From Kaistella faecalis (GTDB lineage Bacteria > Bacteroidota > Bacteroidia > Flavobacteriales > Weeksellaceae): a DNA stretch of 64,000 nt. Position numbers and translations under genes: made by a program. Under the pieces are notes generated by a model, which did not search any database, was not told the DNA's origin, and saw nothing but the letters and a program-made list of their open reading frames with translations. How positions within the stretch are numbered: position 1 is the first letter of the stretch; each line of letters begins with the position of its first letter. The DNA lies in NCBI RefSeq assembly GCF_019195395.1, contig NZ_CP078067.1, forward strand, positions 2,594,402 through 2,658,401, written 5' to 3'. Positions 61,755 through 64,000 of this stretch are shown here, one piece after another.

Positions 61755-62546
61755 TCATATTTTTTTTAATTGTTTGACCAACAATTTTAATTGTATTCCC
61801 AGGTTTTCAAGTTTATCGTTCTGTTCTTTTACAAAATCCTTATCTTCAAAATGTTCAAAGCTTTCTTGTGAAAACATTTTATGTTGTGCAAAAAGAAACA
61901 TTAACTGTATGTAAATTGGATAAAATGGTAATAGAATTTCGCAATCATTTTTGAAATCATTAACGGATAGTTGTAAACGAATATTTTCATCAGCATATTC
62001 AAATTCAATTGGTTTTGGACTTTTTGTTGGAAATCCATCTCTATGTTTTACGCAATTTGCTATCCAATTAATTCGATGAATTAGTTTGAATTGTTGCCAG
62101 TCTTTGATTTGGAATTCAAATTTTTCTTTTGTCCAATTATTTAGTGAAATTTTATCAACATAAAACTCTGAAAAAACTTCAGATGTCATTTCAAGAACAT
62201 CATTTGTGAAATTTTCGATTTTATGAAACAAGCCAACATATGCAAGTCTTATAGTTTCATATAAAGTTTCCTGAAAATCAATTTCTTTGATATTTAGTAA
62301 ATTTCTATATTTCGAATTACGAAATTCATTTTTTGAAATGTGAATTGCTTTATTAGTTTCTGGAACGTAATGTCTAATTACAAGTTCTTTGTATGTAGTT
62401 AATTCCGCTATTCTATACGAAACGGTATTAAATAGTTTATTTGCAAGTTCATCCTTTTGAGTAATATCAAAATTTGGAATTGTGGTGAACCCTTCTATTA
62501 ATTTCTCTATTAATAGATCAAATTTATTATTTGGCTGTTTTTTCAT
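61755..62546 (-). CDS. Protein of unknown function, possibly HEPN-like
   Basis: A 263-residue helical protein. LIHRINWIANCVKHRDGFPT (around residue 170) recalls the N-x-x-K-H turn of HEPN proteins, but the usual Arg of the RxxxxH site is Asn here, so ribonuclease activity is uncertain. The N-terminal half is also helical (NKLFNTVSYRIAELTTYKEL). Lone HEPN-like proteins often act in abortive infection. The call is weak: the family was not identified. It lies between the small membrane gene and the XRE regulator. Confidence 0.6.
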   Translation of the reverse strand: MKKQPNNKFDLLIEKLIEGFTTIPNFDITQKDELANKLFNTVSYRIAELTTYKELVIRHYVPETNKAIHISKNEFRNSKYRNLLNIKEIDFQETLYETIRLAYVGLFHKIENFTNDVLEMTSEVFSEFYVDKISLNNWTKEKFEFQIKDWQQFKLIHRINWIANCVKHRDGFPTKSPKPIEFEYADENIRLQLSVNDFKNDCEILLPFYPIYIQLMFLFAQHKMFSQESFEHFEDKDFVKEQNDKLENLGIQLKLLVKQLKKI

Positions 62547-62719
62547 ATGGTTCCATAAGACTCGTTCATATGTATGGAATATAGATAAAGCGAATCAAAG
62601 CTGGGTGTATTTGCATGATTATATTATTACAATATAATCAAAGATATAAAAAGTATTTGCACTTTCATGAACTCTATAAATGCAAAGAGATTCCAATCTC
62701 CATTACGGTTCTCCATCAT

Positions 62720-62980
62720 CTACTTATCATCCTCCTTAATTCTCACAGAAAACTCCTCATACGTCTCTGATTTTTCATTTGTCCATTTTGTTTGTAGAAA
62801 CAGGTCTCTTATATCCATGCGGAGAAGTTTAGCGATTTCGTAAAACTCTTCTAGAGAAGGTTGTCTTTTATTATTACGCCATAGAGATATAGTGGACTCA
62901 GATTTATTAAAGTACTTCGCCAGAACTCTGTTCTTAATTTTTTTGTCTGTAAAGACCTTATTTAACAAGTTTAAATCCAT
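62720..62980 (-). CDS. XRE family transcriptional regulator
   Basis: An 86-residue DNA-binding protein with an XRE HTH: KNRVLAKYFNKSESTISLWR, then NNKRQPSLEEFYEIAKLLRM. The start at 62980 is the only sensible ATG. The C-terminal tail is acidic (SETYEEFSVRIKEDDK). A near-perfect palindrome (63003-63027) lies 22 bases before the start on this strand, which is a likely autoregulatory operator. A promoter pointing the other way overlaps it. Confidence 0.88.
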   Translation of the reverse strand: MDLNLLNKVFTDKKIKNRVLAKYFNKSESTISLWRNNKRQPSLEEFYEIAKLLRMDIRDLFLQTKWTNEKSETYEEFSVRIKEDDK

Positions 62981-63002
62981 GAATTATTAATTATTTATTA
63001 AA

Positions 63003-63037
63003 AAGTTTTGCGTTTAACGTAAAACTTTGTATATTTG
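63003..63037 (+). promoter_or_regulatory. Operator palindrome with a rightward promoter next to the XRE gene
   Basis: Arms 63003-63014 (AAGTTTTGCGTT) and 63016-63027 (AACGTAAAACTT) are inverted repeats with one mismatch. On the plus strand TTTG at 63007-63010 and the -7 box TATATTTG at 63030-63037 are 19 bases apart, a full Bacteroidota promoter over the operator. Its transcript would run towards 63093. Confidence 0.65.
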
Positions 63038-63092
63038 TCAGTAAGAGAAATAAGCGAATAGTTGAGAATTAAATAATTCTAATTTTACAACG

Positions 63093-63260
63093 ATGTCACT
63101 CGTTCTAAATCCGCCAGATTGCCACGAGTTGACGAGTGTTCGCCTAATACTGGGATTTTGTATATTTGCAATATATTCCAGTAGGGCGTTCCTCGTATAC
63201 TTTTTGGGGCAGCTCGTGTCTTCGACAAGAGTAGGTTTCTGGCGGAACCGTGAACAATAA
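63093..63260 (+). CDS. Possible small hydrophobic peptide downstream of the XRE operator
   Basis: A 55-residue frame begins MSLVLNPPDCHELTSVRLIL, then GFCIFAIYSSRAFLVYFLGQ, a hydrophobic helix. It sits 56 bases after the -7 box of the rightward promoter. A small membrane peptide controlled by XRE would resemble a toxin, but the frame is short, Cys- and Ser-rich, and may be chance. Confidence 0.25.
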   Translation: MSLVLNPPDCHELTSVRLILGFCIFAIYSSRAFLVYFLGQLVSSTRVGFWRNREQ

Positions 63261-64000
63261 GTTGAGAGGGCGCTCTATCTGGTTTTATCCGCTGAAAGAA
63301 TTCTTCCTCCAATTTGGTGTCCATCGTTCCATAAACCCCAAAACACATCAGTATGAGAACGACATTTACCTACTTTCCGCCTTAAAATCAGAAGAACCTG
63401 AAGGTTCTCACCACCAGTCTCCAGATACCCATCAGGAGATAAAAGAACGCCAACGCTCCTCACTTTGTGAGAGGGTAAGGTTTTGTGCAGCCCAATGCTA
63501 CACAGAATCCTTAAAACATTATCACCCTTAAACACACCAAAGCCCTTTGATGGAGCCTGAGTGCAGGAGTAACAACATTTTAAAACTGGTACGTTAAAAA
63601 TAGGTTGTTTATTCCAATTATACAAATGAAGTGGAAAGGTGAGTGAAGTGGGAGAGTGTCGGTTTATTAAGGTTGAGGTTAAGGATGAGGTTAAGCTTTC
63701 TTTTGCTGCGCAAAAGAGATTCCTCGCAGGCTCGGAATGACAACTCCGCCTGGAATGACAGGGATCATTCTGAATGACATGAACAATGGTTAAGCGCCAT
63801 TGCGGCCCCGGGGCTTATAAGGATTTACGTTTTTCTTCACCAATATAATAACAGTTATGAATTATTCATTCACTTTTAGTGACACCTCTTAAGAGCTCCT
63901 CACATTCATATCAATGCTCTTTTAAAGGATTGGTTCTTAGCGGGAAAGCGCCCCTCTCTTCATAGGTTTTTACAGTGCTTTCCCCTAAGGCAATCCGAGA
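63261..64000. other. Gene-free end of the window
   Basis: No frame with coding character is seen. The overlapping frames around 63250-63625 on both strands have the composition of non-coding sequence. Around 63700-63760 a stretch with two CGGAATGACA/TGGAATGACA units looks like a dispersed intergenic repeat. No tRNA or rRNA is recognised. Confidence 0.5.

Noticed and set aside
61755..62546. A confident HEPN ribonuclease call
   Set aside because: The RxxxxH site has Asn in place of Arg, and no other HEPN feature is clear.
63085..63625. Leftward and rightward frames of about 87-116 codons near the window end
   Set aside because: They overlap each other on both strands, have no recognisable motif and have non-coding composition.
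1..64000. CRISPR array, rRNA and tRNA genes
   Set aside because: No regularly spaced repeats with unique spacers, and no tRNA or rRNA sequence was recognised. The ACTTTGGCAAAGT sites (31296-31660) are not regularly spaced.

Overview
The window looks like a chromosomal segment of a Bacteroidota bacterium, most like the Chryseobacterium/Kaistella group (Weeksellaceae). Four things point there: a moderate to low GC content, Bacteroidota-type promoter boxes (TAnnTTTG) in front of several genes, family content typical of the phylum (DUF6266, thrombospondin type 3 repeat secreted proteins, BT4734-type primase-like proteins, AraC and TPR-HTH regulators), and short leaders without strong Shine-Dalgarno sequences. 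This placement is an inference from gene content; no rRNA or tRNA gene is visible.

Region 1 (1-2257) is core genome: a sterol-desaturase family membrane enzyme cut by the window edge, then mnmE. Region 2 (2237-23620) is an integrated element of about 21.3 kb inserted in the last codons of mnmE. The 3' end of mnmE (codons KFCIGK-stop) is repeated at 23599-23620 with three differences, all at third codon positions, and the second copy is followed by a terminator. The element holds a tyrosine recombinase with paired palindromes in front of it, two excisionase-like HTH proteins and a BT4734-type plus PriCT2/DUF3987 replication pair. Its defence cargo is a C5-methyltransferase with McrB and LlaJI/McrC-type subunits, then a catalytically dead long prokaryotic Argonaute, a reader-DUF3883 nuclease-like protein, a SIR2-like protein and a predicted caspase/CHAT-like protease. 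Small accessory genes (HhH-like, YopX-like, DUF6266) follow. No relaxase is visible in it.

Region 3 (23621-29475) is ordinary chromosome: a TPR-HTH regulator, a response-regulator remnant, and a secreted four-repeat calcium-binding protein with its small companion. Region 4 (29476-42200) is mixed and scarred. It holds remnants, a palindrome-rich repeat field, a UspA-GNAT-racemase operon that shares a promoter/operator design with the AraC gene behind it, an MscS channel, a DUF389 membrane protein, a META lipoprotein, a chloramphenicol acetyltransferase-like enzyme, a Fic protein, and several decayed copies of two small gene families.

Region 5 (42300-63040) is a second defence island, much of it very AT-rich. 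It contains a PLD-SF2 helicase-DUF3427 protein, a UPF1-like SF1 helicase with a nuclease-like C-terminus, an HNH endonuclease, a methyltransferase-HIT fusion, several small secreted or membrane proteins, an Mrr restriction gene broken by one base in an A5 run, a complete four-gene QatABCD anti-phage operon, and an XRE regulator with its own operator. The last kilobase holds no convincing gene.

The most interesting points are the Argonaute-SIR2-protease neighbourhood downstream of the LlaJI-like restriction genes, the mnmE attachment site that keeps the protein sequence intact, and three independent operator designs readable from inverted repeats that sit on promoter boxes.
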